From positions 5,332,001-5,396,000 of the forward strand of contig JAUCEF010000007.1 of assembly GCA_033558025.1 (NCBI GenBank): DNA of 64,000 nucleotides, given 5' to 3'. Each line of letters starts with the position of its first letter. Position 1 is the stretch's first letter. The notes under the pieces are model-generated. The model saw only the letters and a list, made by a program, of their open reading frames with translations, ran no database searches and was not told the origin of the DNA. The position numbers and the translations under genes were made by a program. Shown here in pieces: positions 38,881 to 50,045 of the stretch. The stretch comes from Phytophthora sp. 'mugwort' (taxonomy: Eukaryota > Oomycota > Peronosporomycetes > Peronosporales > Peronosporaceae).

Positions 38881-41747
38881 ATGTTGTCTGCCCACCACGC
38901 CCATGATTCTGACGCCACGCCTCGCGCTGCCGTATTTGCCGGGCGAGGTCTGTCTCTGGACGCCCTTCCTCCATGTGCGCACTGTGATCACACGCCGTCG
39001 GATCCTTCAGCGGCGGCAACTCCGGTGGTGCTGGATCTGGATCCGCTGCGAGCTGCGGCAACGTCGATCTACACCTTCGTTGGTACCTACGACGAGTTGC
39101 TGGGATAGCATCAGCAAGCCCTGCGGGATCTGGTTGCTGCGCGTCGCCACAACGAAGAACTCCACACGTTGGCCAAGCCCAACTGGACGACTGCGCGCTC
39201 GTTCGTGGACTTCGTCCAGCACCGCTACGACGTTATCCAGGGGCGACTTCGTCAAGTCACGCAGCTTGAAGCCGAAACACGCCAAGAAGTTGACCGCCTC
39301 CGCGTGGTGGTCCAGGGTTTCGGCGATCTGCGGGCGCGATACGTCTTGCTAGAAGAAACCAGCGCGGAGGCGTACACACGCCTGCAAGATTATGCCCTCG
39401 GTCTGGAGTGTCGCTTATCCGACCATAGCAGTGCCACGCCAGCCGATCCGCCCAGGGCTGCCCCTTCCGATGCACAGAAGCTGCGGGATGAAGCGACAGG
39501 GCTGAGGCAGCGAATCCGCCGACCTTGAGCAGCAGTGTCAAACCGCTCGATCCGACCGTGACACGGCTTTCAGAGGTCTCTTTCGCCTTCAGAAGGATCA
39601 AGCGAATCTTCAGCGTAGCCACGGGCAAAGGAAGCAGCATGTCCATGATCTGGAACGTGAAGCTCAGCGCCCGCGGGAAGAACTGCACCAAGTGCACCAA
39701 CGGCTCGACGGATCTGTTCCCGAGGCAGATCTGCATGCTGCACGGATCGAGCTGCACGTTCGAGGTGAGCGGACCCTCGAGCTAGAGGGTTTTCTTGACA
39801 AGGCTGAGCGTCGCCGCGAGGATCTTCATAAGGTCCACGATCATACCGTAGGCAAGCTAGATGCTACCCGGGAAAAGATAGAGCGCCTGAAGCGCTCGCT
39901 GGGGGCAGCTTACCGAGATCACGCGCGTGCCGAAGATTCACTGCACCAGACGCAAGATCAACTCCGTAATCTCCGGGTGGAACACAAGACCCTCGAAGCT
40001 GCTCGCAACACGATCGTTCAAGAACTCAAGAGAACCCAGAGTCAGGTGACCCGCGCGAACACCAAGATCTGCGCCGACGCTCAAGTTCGGCGAGATCTGG
40101 AATCTGCGGCGGCCCAAGTGACTCAGCTCACTAGCGAACGCGATCAGGCGCGCCTGGATCTCGACAATGCTATGTAGGAGGGGAAGATATATTTCAAGGC
40201 CCAGAGAGATCTCCTTGAGCAGATTTCCGACATGCAGCAAGCATAACCAGCTGGTCCGCCAAGATCTCGATCGACTCTGCGGTCAGCATGAGCTTCTGTC
40301 GCCAGATCACCAAGGCCTCCTCGGCAGGCACGACTCGGCCGCCATGAAGCGGGACAGCGCTCTCGATAACTTAGCGTCGATCGCCTCGGCCGCCATGCGG
40401 AGCTCGTCGGTTGCACGTAGCGGTCAGTCTAATTCCGCGTCTCGCAGTGACCAGGCTTCTTCCAGGAGCCCTTGAGTCCGCCCGCCTCTCCTCACCACGA
40501 GGATCCGAGCCCGCCAAAGAAGGTGCCTCGTTCCTCCTACGCTGTGGTGAATGGGCGCAACTGCCTCCGGATCGGCCCCGAAGGTGCCTTCAGTCCAACC
40601 AGGATCTTCCTTGAATCTCGTTGTTGACGCCGCGGTTGAGGTCGGTGACGGGGACTACGAGTTCCCAGGCATAGGATCTGGATCTAGCTCCGATCCCGGT
40701 TCCAGCCCCCACTGTAGTTGATCCGACGCCGAGTTCGTCGACTCGGACGCGCTCTTCGACGACTCCGACGACGACGAGCTACAAATGTCTCTGGCGCGAT
40801 CCCGATCCGACGCCCATCGACGAAGTTTTTCCGCGGAGATCTCCGGTGGCGAGGGATCTCAAGCCACGCCCATCGCAGTCGACCAAGATCCGAACTCTGC
40901 CGAAGCGGAGGAAGAGGTGGTAGGTGCGACTCAGGCGGCCGGTACGCCCGATCCGACCACTTCTGCCGTTACACCCGCCACGGATCCCGCTTCCCATCCG
41001 TTCAGTTCTGAGGATAGTTTCTCCTCGGCTTCCATCAGCCGCGGGTCGTGATCGTGAAAGAGGTAGCATTTTGGGATCCTTTCCAGATTAGTGTGCTTAC
41101 CCTCGATACCCTCACGCCCCGGAGCCTGATCGACAACTGGGTGTTCCCGGCCGGGTAGATGTTGCCTGAGCGTACCAGTCGTGGGGGGCAACTGGATCCT
41201 TCGCGTTACGCTCCGGGCTTGCTCACGAAGGAGAACAAAACATCATGGCGCTACTTTCGATCCAGTCGGATCCGCCGAGGTGGCAGCGCTCGTCACGAGC
41301 TATCGGGCCTACGAGGAGGATCACCGTCAGGCCTACTGGGAAGCTACGCCCTCCTTCCCGGTCCCCAAGTCCGAGCGCGACGCACACGCGTGGTTCGCGT
41401 CCTTCTACCGTGGCCACAAGAATCGGAGCTCGTACGCTCGCGCGAAGTTCCGGAATCTGCAAGACCAGATCTTCGAGAAAGCTCGCCGGACGGTCTGCTG
41501 CGACCTGCTGCTGGATCCGGTGTTCAGGCATTTTGCTTTGCAGTCCGAAGACACAGCATGGTTTCCCGGACGCGAGGCGGTCGCAGAGGGACGGGATCCG
41601 CCCCAAGATTTGATCGCGGCTCTCGCGGACTGTGACAGGAGTGCCCTGTGGTGCAATCACTTCCGCACGGATCCGACCTTTAATCCGTCTTACCAGATCT
41701 GCCGGCTTTGCATGAAGTTTTCTCCGCCTGCTCCGGATCATGAGTAG
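38881..41747 (+). pseudogene. Long antisense ORF 3' of family 2 pol, coiled-coil protein
   Basis: Starts ACC-ATG (MLSAHHAHDS). One in-frame TAG at 39106 lies in otherwise continuous coding sequence to 39528. After frameshifts, 39692-40177 is a long Arg/Glu/Gln-rich coiled coil (ERLKRSLGAAYRDHARAEDS). Then 40785-41051 is acidic Ser/Pro-rich, and 41181-41747 is globular. The end has CDRSALWCNHF followed by YQICRLCMKF, a Cys pattern (C-x6-C ... C-x2-C) suggesting metal binding. Ancestral length about 950 residues. Not recognised. It faces pol tail to tail. It could be an element-encoded antisense gene or a neighbouring gene. Confidence 0.6.
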
Positions 41748-42239
41748 TTTATGTCGTATGCCACTAACTCGGTAGCAGTAGTGATCCGACTTGCATTTAG
41801 TAATCCATTCAATATCCATCTTGCTTCGGCTAATTTGTCTTGCGTATGCCGTATCCTGATCGTTCTCGGATCCTCCGTTCATCGTCGGATCCGACATCTT
41901 TCGGATCCGAGATCCTTGTAGCGAGCTTAGTTATTTCACCGAATCCGCGTCTCCTGGTCACATGTACTCTCCTCTCCAGCTTTAGGTATTCAGCCTCCCT
42001 GCATCCTCTTTCTCGCTTCATCCGCCGTGGCGACCAACTCGCCAGACGGGAACCCTCCTTCTACTTCTCTCACGGCCTTCCCGCGGAGCTTCTACCAACG
42101 TCGTCACGTCCACCACCGATAGTGAACGTGGATCCTCCTCCTTCACACCAGCAGCCTTCCTACAAGCCTTCAACCTCAGTACCACCTGCAGCAACCAGCT
42201 TGATGCCGTGGCTTCCATCATTTAAGCTTCCTCGTGCGA
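41748..42239. other. Convergent 3' region between antisense ORF and pol
   Basis: About 490 bp, pyrimidine-rich on + (for example TCTCCTCTCC near 41970, a purine run on the pol strand). If this run were the polypurine tract, the 3' LTR would lie here and the long + ORF would be outside the element. No TG...CA pair could be confirmed. Confidence 0.35.
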
Positions 42240-42671
42240 CTAACATCGCCTGGAAACGACTCTTCTTGGCCTGATCCTGCAGGAACTCACGCAATAGCGC
42301 CCACAGTTCAGATCCGCCTCGTCAACCCAGGTGGGCTCGTCGTAGCCTCGCCAGTATACCTTGAACTCGCGCAGCAATCGTTCATAGCGGGTTCGACGAC
42401 CTGACCTTATGTCGCTGATCTTCTCGACTTCATACTGCGCTTCTTCTAGCCCTCGATCCCAACTGGCTTCAGGTGATAGCGCCTCGTCGAAGTCGAGATG
42501 ATCTGTCTTATCGATGGCCAAGTGTGTTGTTGGTCGATAGGGGAATGTTCTCACAGGCTTCAACTTGGATACATGCACCACCGGAAAAAGGTGGTAATAT
42601 GTCCCGGCTGTCTCCAGTCGAGCAGCGAAAGGTTGCACCATCTCGAATACTCGGAAGGGACCATGCCACAT
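42240..42671 (-). pseudogene. Family 2 chromodomain and integrase C-terminal region
   Basis: 143-codon frame. Begins with the GPF-like WHGPFRVFEM and VHVSKLKPVRTF, then a chromodomain (YEVEKISDIRSGRRTRYERL, FKVYWRGYDEPTWVDEADLN) with aromatic cage-type residues. It follows the integrase after a stop at 42705. Confidence 0.8.
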
Positions 42672-42704
42672 ATGCGCTAGCTTCCGCGCATATCCTTCCT
42701 TGAC

Positions 42705-43770
42705 TCAATCCAGATATAGCCACACTCGAGTGCCGGCCTCGATTCGATGCGGATCCACGCTGTCATTGTGGCGTTCGACCCGATCCGTAATAGCCTTCTC
42801 CAGCTTCTCGTTCACGTCCGCTCTCGCCTGCCAGTAATAGCGCTGGAGCCGGTACTGCCATCGACGTGGATCCCGATCTCGGCGTCTCGTGCTGACCAGT
42901 GGGAGAGTTGCCTCTAGCGTCGTGCGTGGATCCCAACCGTGCGCAAGATAAAACGGGGTGTCACCTCGAATTCGGTCATGTGCCGTGTTGATAGCGAACG
43001 TCAGGCGCTCTGCGTACTCGTACCAGTCGCGCTGGTTCTCGTCCTCGACATACATCTTGATGGATCTTGTAACCGTCTGCACCATGCGTTCCGCAATCCC
43101 GTTCGCCTGAGGCCTATAAGCCATGGTGGCTCGCTGTCTCTGACCCAGGATCCGATTGAACGCCTTGAAGAAGTCAGACATGAAGCCAGGCTCCCCGTCA
43201 TGCCGGATCACCTCGTTCGCACCGAAGCGTCGGAACACAAATTCCTCGTAGGATTCCACGATCATTTGGGCTGTCCGGGACGCACTTGCATTGACGATGA
43301 CGTAACCGGTGAACAGATCCACCCAGATTAGGAGCTCCGTGTGGCCCTTGTACGACTTGGGCAGCGAGGGGATGTGATCCATCGCTCTGACCTGAAAAGG
43401 GTAGGTGGCCTGAATATTGCCGGGTGACTCGCCGCATATGGTCGGTCGCCCCTTACCAGTCAGTCTCGCAATCCACGCATTCACGTACGAACCGCTGTAC
43501 GCTCCTGAAGAGTCCACGCCAATAAAAGTGATCCCGGATCCGCTGATATGTTCGGCTGATTCCACTGATGACCGCCCTCCAGGCTAACGTGGTAGTGATG
43601 CAGTAGATCCTCGTACAGCGTCTCGGACACGACCAGACGAAGCAACCCATCTTTCTTCCTCCACCTCGCAGACGGCGGGCAGTAGTAGAGTAGGTCCTGT
43701 TCGTCCATCTTATAGTCAGCAGCCCCACGTTGCTGCATACCCGAGTTTCATCCTTTTCAAGATCCTTCAC
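42705..43770 (-). pseudogene. Family 2 integrase
   Basis: Zinc-binding region in two frames (LLHHYHVSLEGGH, then RECVDCETDW). The catalytic core in one long frame has Asp in VRAMDHIPSLP, Asp in VIRHDGEPGF and Glu in ANGIAERMVQ, so the DDE set is present. The 3' part (DRVERHND, GTRVWLYLD) precedes the chromodomain. One frameshift in the HHCC region breaks it. Confidence 0.85.
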
Positions 43771-43904
43771 ATCCCTCCTGAAGGTACTTCTTGAGGTTCA
43801 TGATCCACTTTGCTTCGTCTTGAGCTTGTCGGATCCGATCCACTCTCAGCTGGCGGACCGCCTCTTCGTGCAACACACTGGGGCTGTTGGCCTTCCGGCA
43901 GGAT

Positions 43905-44357
43905 CTAGTCGCCATGGCTGCAATGCGAAGCGTAGTATCCTCGACAGCTGTGATCAGGATCTCGGGTAGCCGATTCAGCGTCACCAGATCCTCCCCTGTC
44001 TGGTTGTCCGTCACTTCTGTACCTGCTTCCCGCTGTAACCCCCGCACTCGCCAGACTATCTGCGCTGGCGTTCCATGCTCGCTTGGCATGAAGCAGGTCG
44101 TGATCCGGCCAGGGTCTCAGACGGTGTAGAGCCCTTTGCCGCAACAACGTCAATGCGGAAGCTTTGCAGTCGATCTCGCCCTTCATCTGTCGGATCACCA
44201 AGTTGGAATCCCCACACATCGCTAAACGTCCTCGATCCAGTCTTTCTAGCAGATCAAAGCATAACAGCAGTCTACCGTACTCCTCCTCGTTGACCGTCAT
44301 ATCTTCTGCCCATACTGACTCCGCCTTGACCACCGTCCACTCGGGCAAACTCCACAC
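43905..44357 (-). pseudogene. Second (plant/archaeal-type) RNase H of family 2
   Basis: MTVNEEEYGRLLLCFDLLER holds a catalytic Glu, LAMCGDSNLVIRQMKGEI a catalytic Asp (GDSxLV), and AWNASADSLAS the final Asp. This GDS-LV/NxxAD pattern is typical of aRNH-type RNase H rather than the retroviral type. The first Asp strand (DG-gly-rich) lies upstream at about 44400 and is eroded. In plant Tat and oomycete Chronos elements this extra domain lies between RT-RNase H and integrase, as here. Confidence 0.75.
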
Positions 44358-44610
44358 GATAGCGCTGAAGGCGCCTCCGCCGCGTTTGACTCGGGCGAAT
44401 CCATCAAAACTAGCGACCAGGAGTTCCTCGTCGGGCTTCAGTGTAGGGATCGGAGTCTGTACTGCTCGGCGGGGCTCTTATCGCGGTGCAATTGCTACCA
44501 GCGCCTGATCCACTATCGACTGTGGCGTTACACACGCAGTCAGCGATCTCAAGATCTCATCCTCGCCTTTCGTGCACTTAATAACATCTAAAATCCAGGG
44601 CGATAGCCGA

Positions 44611-45174
44611 TCAAAGCCTCGTCCACCTTGGACCGAGGTGTAATGCTGGCGGCGATCGTCCCCAAGATCTCATCTTCTCCCTTGGTACACTTTCGATCTC
44701 GAGCGTCCATGGCGACAGGAGTGTAGCCCATTGACATAATCGTCCCTGGAGACCAGGCGATCCGAACAGCCATACCAGCGTCGAGTGTCCAATCAGGATC
44801 CGGATCTGCCGTCCAACCAACATGTGTGTGTAGTTCAGATCTAAGATACGCAACAAGGCCAACACTTCCTTCTCTACCACGTTGTAGTTAAGTTCACTCG
44901 ACTTCAACGTACGACTCGCGAACATCACTGGGTGATACACATGATCATGATTTTGCATCAGAGCGGCCGAGATCGCCCACTCACTGGTATAAACAACTAC
45001 CACAGGTTGACGATCTGGATTGAAATGGCGCAAGATCGGAGTAGCGGCGATCTTCTCTTTCAGTTTGTTAAAAGATCGGGACGCCCGAATCCACTTCTCG
45101 TCTGCTGCACTCAGGACTCTCTTCGGTTGATATGGTAGAGGATAGCCGGGTCTGTCTGGATCTGGAACGTTCAA
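44611..45174 (-). pseudogene. Family 2 RT-associated RNase H
   Basis: 188-codon frame. It has the connection (FNKLKEKIAATPILRHFN), PVVVVYTSEWAISAALM (first Asp replaced by Thr in the usual YASxWA position), EKEVLALLRILD, and RILIGHSTLVWLF (HSTLxWL-type). The canonical catalytic residues look degenerate, as expected where the second RNase H has taken over. Confidence 0.75.
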
Positions 45175-46330
45175 ATCAAGATCGGGGGAAGTTTCACCGA
45201 GAGCTCGACGGAGATCTTGACGCTCCTCAGCTCGTTAAAATCCACTTCACGCAGCTCATACAAGACTGCTGCATAAATTGCATAGTCTTCAATGAATCGG
45301 CTATAATAATTCAAACTGCCTAGGAACGATTTCATCGATCTGAGCGATTCGGGGAAGACAAGTCGGTTAACCGTTTTACGTCCTTCGGATGTGCTTTCAG
45401 ACCTTCGATCGACATTTGATGCCCTAGGTAATCCACTTTATTAGTCCCCAGAAACTCTTGACGACACTGATCGACAAGTTCCATCTGTCACAGGCATCCA
45501 GTAGGCGTTCCACCCGAGCGCACAGTTGATCCCAAGTTCCGGCAGTGATTAGGATGTCGTCGATATATGATCTACGTCCTAAAACTGAAGGTTTGCCGGG
45601 ACCTTCGGGTTATCCTGCGTCAACCACATTCGTGCGTCGTCCTGTAGGTTCGGATTGCGAGATCTTCAAGAATCCATACAAAGCGTTGTCCACCAGCCGT
45701 ATATATGTACCTGCGGCGCGTTCTTAAGTCCGAATGGCATCCTATTCCACTCGAATAACCCGAAAGGGATGATGAAGGCCGAGATCGCGCGTGCTCGATC
45801 GGTCATCGGGACCACCCAAAATTCACTCGCCATGCCTAATGAAGAATACCATAGCAATTTGTTTTTGTCCAGATCATGTTGAATGATCATGTTGATCATG
45901 TTGAATGATCTGGACAAAATGATATGGTATTCTTCATTAGACATGGCGAGTGGATTCTGGGTGGTCCCGATGACCGATCGAGCACGCGCGATCTCGGCCT
46001 TCCTGCTGCTAACAGTCCCTTGATCAGATCCGATATCTTCTCCCTGAAACGCGGCGCTACCTTCCGTACCCGCTGCGCCACGGGCTTCGCACCTCCTACA
46101 TCGATACCGCATACAACGCCCTTTGCGGCCAGAGGCAGCGCGTTGCCTTTGCCGATCAGGAGGTGTCGTCTCTTCCAGATCATCTGTTGAAGTCAATCTC
46201 TTCAGGGGTGTTATATATTGGACCTCCCACTTGAATATCCTCGATCGTCACTTCTTCAGTCGTAGCAATTTTGACTTCGGGCAGCATCGCTAACTCTCTG
46301 TCCACATCTTCCTCCTTCATCTCCCCTCCT
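45175..46330 (-). pseudogene. Family 2 reverse transcriptase, rearranged
   Basis: Contains AKPVAQRVRKVAPRFREKIS (N-terminal RT), ASEFWVVPMTDRARAISAF and FEWNRMPFGLKNAP (palm), YIDDILITAGTW (YxDD) and a thumb/connection remnant. About 100 bp of the palm coding sequence is duplicated in inverted orientation, and the fingers sequence between is missing. Confidence 0.8.
45774..46002. repeat. ~100-bp fold-back inverted duplication in RT
   Basis: Arms about 45774-45876 and 45906-46002 are reverse complements at roughly 93-95% with a ~29-nt spacer. The spacer holds tandem ATCATGTTGA words. The left arm is in the native RT context (- strand), so the right arm is the inverted duplicate. Confidence 0.85.
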
Positions 46331-46339
46331 TCATGATGG

Positions 46340-48780
46340 TAAGGTAAGTTATCGATTTCAGGGCCCTTTTCGATGCACTAAATACCATCGCCCCAAACTC
46401 CCCTTGTGGAGAGGCGACAACAAACCTAAGGGCACCATCGCAATCAGGAGCGTCTCTTCTATTTTATTGTTTTTTTAGGCCTGGTGCGCCTTGCTTCTTG
46501 TACGCATTGTTGGCCAACTTCGTAACGCACCCAGTATTCTCGGCGTGCCAGTTTTGTGGCCCCTTTTGGCTTGTGCTCAGTATGAACCTAACCTATATGT
46601 TAATTCCTGGTAAGTACGATTTTAGCGCTCACAACAATTAATCAAAGAGCAGACTCAACATTTTATTAAGTTTCGCAGTGCATCTACAACGCCAATTACA
46701 CCACGAACTCATACTCGATTGGCGGTGCGACAGGCATCGATGCAGGCGCTGTTGCTTCCGCTTTCTTCTGAAGCCGCTTTGGTCTCTTCTCTGATGTAAT
46801 ATTACGTAGAGTCCCGGTTTTCGGTAACGAGGCTGTCATGGCTACACCGTCTACCGCGATCAGCCGATCTGGCGTGGCAACTCCCGATCCCGCAAGAGGC
46901 AAGAAGGATGCATCGCGATCACCGCGGGTGGCGTCGCTCAAGGTGGAAAGTGGTGAGGAGGAGCCCGATCCAACTACGGCGGTCGCCCAAACTGACACCC
47001 CGACTGTAAATCAGGCTGACGAGGTCACGATGATGGCAGATCAGGAAGGACACATCGAGCCGCGGTCGGATCTTGGAACGCCCGATTTACCGGCTGAGAT
47101 GGGTCATATATCGCCCGAAAATGTTTCGGAGGGCGAGAAGATACAACACGGAGTTAGATCATCGGACCTGCCTGAAGATCGGACACGAAATCACGTAGAT
47201 CGACCCAGTCTGACTAATCCCGATCGTCGTGAAGATGATGACCCGACTGAAAACGATTTGAGCTAAGGTAAGTCATCGCTTTCGTGGCCCCCTGCCAGTT
47301 TCGTGGCCCAACAATATCGACCAACAATGAAACCGCCTGGTTTGAAACTGATCGATTTGATTAGCTGAAATTAACGATACTTAACGGAGGTACCCTCGGA
47401 TTGCTTGTGAACAATCACTTCGAGAAAGGCGAGGAGGCCATCATGGCCTACACTGACAAGGACTTACAGGCAGCAGTTCAAGTTGCCTTCAACGGCGAGA
47501 AGCGGGCGGCTGCGTACGCAAGGACTGGCATTTCTGCAAGCGCTCTGAAGAAGTGGATGGCTGTTTCCCGCGCTGGACGGCTTGTCGAGCATCGACGGCG
47601 AGGCCCTCCTCCTCTGTTAACGAGGAGGCGGAGTAAAGCGAGGAGTAGGTACTGGGAGGCAGCAGGCTGGCTGTCCGGTTGATCGCCAGTGCGTTCTCGC
47701 AAAGGCTTGCGAAGTCTCGCAAATTGTCGCCGAGGTAGCGGTGGGTGAAGGCTGGTACCGTCGCTTTCTTCAGCGGCACTCCAACTTGTGCCTCCGCCGC
47801 TCGCAATCCGTTGCTAAAGTGCGCAACACCGTCGAGACTGTTGATTTAACTACGCTCTTTGGTTCACTAGCAACTGTGATTATTGAGAATAAGATGGGAT
47901 CTCTTCGTATTTTTAATGTTAACAAAACTGCAGTTGAGACGAATAAGAAGACGTCAAAGGTGATAGTGGCTTAAGGATCGAGGAATGTATGGCACACTAA
48001 CACCCACTCCAATTTCACCTGTCGATTGTGGCATGTGCAAGCACTAGCGGATGTGTTGTTTCCCCTCTATTCATATTTTCTGGTGAGCGTGTGGAGTTTA
48101 AGGTGCTAGAAGATTGCACGATACATGGCGCGGCCGTGACGACGACGGAAAAGGTTTTTTTAAGAACGCTTGGTTATTTGAGCAATGGCTGGCGTTTTTG
48201 GCCAAAATGCCGTTTGCGCTCCTGTTAAACGGCCACTACTTGTCGTGTTGGACAGCTGCGCTTCTCATTACTCCACGACGATTCTTGCGACTGCCAAAAC
48301 GTACGGCATTCTGCTGGTATTTCTACCAGCAAACGGAACGCACCTTCTGCAGCCACTCGACGTTGCCGTTTTCTCGTCGTTTAAGGCCAAGTTGAAGTTG
48401 CTCGTCCAGGAATTGTGCCGTGACAATGGGGAGGTGAACGGCAAGAAGGCGACGGCTATCCGATTGGCATCGCTGAGGTGAGACGCCTGCTTCGGCAAGA
48501 ATATCAAGTCGGGGTTCAAGAGCTGCGGTATTTACCCTCTATCGCTTGTCAAGATGCAAAGCAAGCTGACCAGCTTCCAGCGAAATGGCGCTCCATCCCA
48601 AGTGCAGCGTGCAAAATGGCTACAGGTGAAGCAAGTTGTCCAGCAAGAGATATTAGTCCTACCCACCCCTGTTCAAAAGCGGGAGCAGCGCAAAACAGTG
48701 ACACTTTATCCGGACGACTTCTTACACAAAAACTGCTGGATGAGATAGCTCTGGCTCAGCCGATGAGCAGTGCAGGCATA
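46340..48780 (+). mobile_element. Pogo-type DNA transposon(s) inserted in family 2
   Basis: This stretch separates protease from RT of the Gypsy element and carries a pogo transposase relic on +. Two similar 5' words, AAGGTAAGTTATCGATTTC (46336) and AAGGTAAGTCATCGCTTTC (47266), occur in direct orientation. That hints at two related insertions in tandem or a duplicated left end. No matching right TIR was found. A - strand ORF at 46696-46998 ends in a natural-looking tail (PIEYEFVV) with an AATAAA downstream (TTTATT on + near 46661). A + ORF at 46838-47266 is Pro/Asp-rich; neither is recognised. Confidence 0.55.
47401..48780 (+). pseudogene. Pogo/DDE_1 transposase relic 2
   Basis: N-terminal psq-like helix-turn-helix (AAVQVAFNGEKRAAAYARTG), CENP-B-like part (GWYRRFLQRHSNLCLRRSQS), RIFNVNKTAVET in place of the first-Asp NxDET motif (Asp now Asn), LLVVLDSCASHYST (second Asp) and LLVFLPANGTHLLQPLDVAV (third Asp). 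Frameshifts occur near 47690, 47975, 48175 and 48480. Distinct from relic 1. Confidence 0.8.
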
Positions 48781-49460
48781 TTCTGGGCGTTCTACAGCGG
48801 GTCCAGGGTCTGATCCATCCGTTTCCGTCGCTTGGAACGCTAGATCCTACCACTCCGTATATCCACGCGGCCCGATCGACACAAAACCTGGCAAGCGGGG
48901 AACGCGATCCCCTGCTAGCCACATCGCAATCCGTACATCCCGTTGGAGCATCAGTCGACTGTCGCTAATATTTGTCAGCAACAGATACTGTGTTTTCCCT
49001 GGCCCCGTTGTCACCGTCGGCACCCATCGATCTTCGCGTGTAACCCATAGTTTCTCGCGATCTTCGGATGCCCGTAACCGGAGCGGTAACTCGATTGATC
49101 CCCCAACCTCAGCCTGGGGATGCTGATCTAACGTTACCACTTTCATCTTGTCATTGTAGAGCTGCCAACGTCCACTGAGTTGGATCCGGATCTCGCCCGG
49201 CAGACGAATTGACCCATCGGCCAGATCTAGCCTGACCCAGCAGGGACCATAAAGACACCAGCGATCCTGCTAACGTGATCTTGATCCGCGTCCTTCCATT
49301 CGTGGCATACATATTTTCACCGATCCCCACACACTCTTGGCTCTGACCCATGTCGATATAGCACCCAAACCTTACGAGCAAAGGCGGTATCCAGAATGAG
49401 CACCTCGGCACCAGTATCTAAGAGTAAGATCGCCTTGTCATTGTTGATCTTGCCTGTCGC
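48781..49460 (-). pseudogene. Family 2 aspartic protease region
   Basis: LLLDTGAEVLILDTAFARKV at about 49400-49450 is the retropepsin active site (DTGA). After a frame change, GIGENMYATNGRTRIKITLA follows, and then 48847-49146, a typical post-protease segment (ELPLRLRA, KLWVTREDRWVPTV, MWLAGDRVPR). The region is truncated on the left by the pogo insertion. Confidence 0.75.
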
Positions 49461-50045
49461 TTTCGTTTGTGAAACCACTTTCCCGGTGCATGATGTTTCC
49501 AGTTCCCTCTAGATTCTTCTGGAAGGAGATCTGAGGCCATCATGACGTGTAATCGACGGTGTTCGTCGACATGATGAAGGTTCGAGATCTTAGCAATAGG
49601 ATTCCCCTGTAGATCACATGTATTATCGCGTAGATTTTGTTGCTGTTCACTAACTCCATCTACCGACTTCTTGTCCACAAATGCATAGATGCAATACGTA
49701 GAAGGCTCGGCTCGTACCGGACTCAAACCCGGCGAGCGTCCTAATTTGACATATTTTCTGCCATCGCAGGTAACATCCCTGAATGCTTGGTCGGGTTGTA
49801 CCATTGGCGGATCTGGTTGTAGAACGCTTCCATGGGACACTTGTCCATGTCGTGTAGCTCACCACATCCACGGCATACGAAAGGCAGTGGTCTGCCGGAT
49901 GGCCTCTTTTGCCACATTTCTGGCACGTCAGACGTCGCCAACAAACAAGATCCGTATGCTTCTGGGACCCACAGTGGGAGCACCGACTCGCGATCCGATC
50001 CGTCCACATGTAGTGGACATCCTCATACCGTGAGCCAGGTACCAC
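49461..50045 (-). pseudogene. Family 2 gag nucleocapsid with zinc knuckles
   Basis: CSHCGSQKHTDLVC then CQKCGKRGHPADHC (CCHC knuckle) and a third CRGCGELHDMDKC in another frame. The 5' (capsid) part of gag is missing because the element meets polymerase-derived sequence at about 50045. Confidence 0.75.

Larger units (their letters stand above)
38881..50045 (-). mobile_element. Ty3/Gypsy family 2 (Chronos-like), interrupted and rearranged
   Basis: On the - strand, right to left: gag zinc knuckle, protease, RT, RNase H, a second RNase H, integrase, chromodomain, followed by a long + strand ORF. The combination of chromodomain and a second, plant-type RNase H is the hallmark of the oomycete Gypsy group described as Chronos; membership here is inferred from motifs. 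Between protease and RT a pogo-type insertion (about 46340-48780) splits the element. RT is damaged by a ~100-bp fold-back. The right end stops at about 50045 against virus-like sequence, so the 5' LTR is lost. The 3' LTR could not be delimited. Confidence 0.8.

Noticed and set aside
46838..47266. 142-codon + ORF as a gag N-terminus
   Set aside because: Composition is gag-like, but it lies on the strand opposite to the surrounding Gypsy and inside the inserted segment, with no knuckle or capsid motif; left unassigned.
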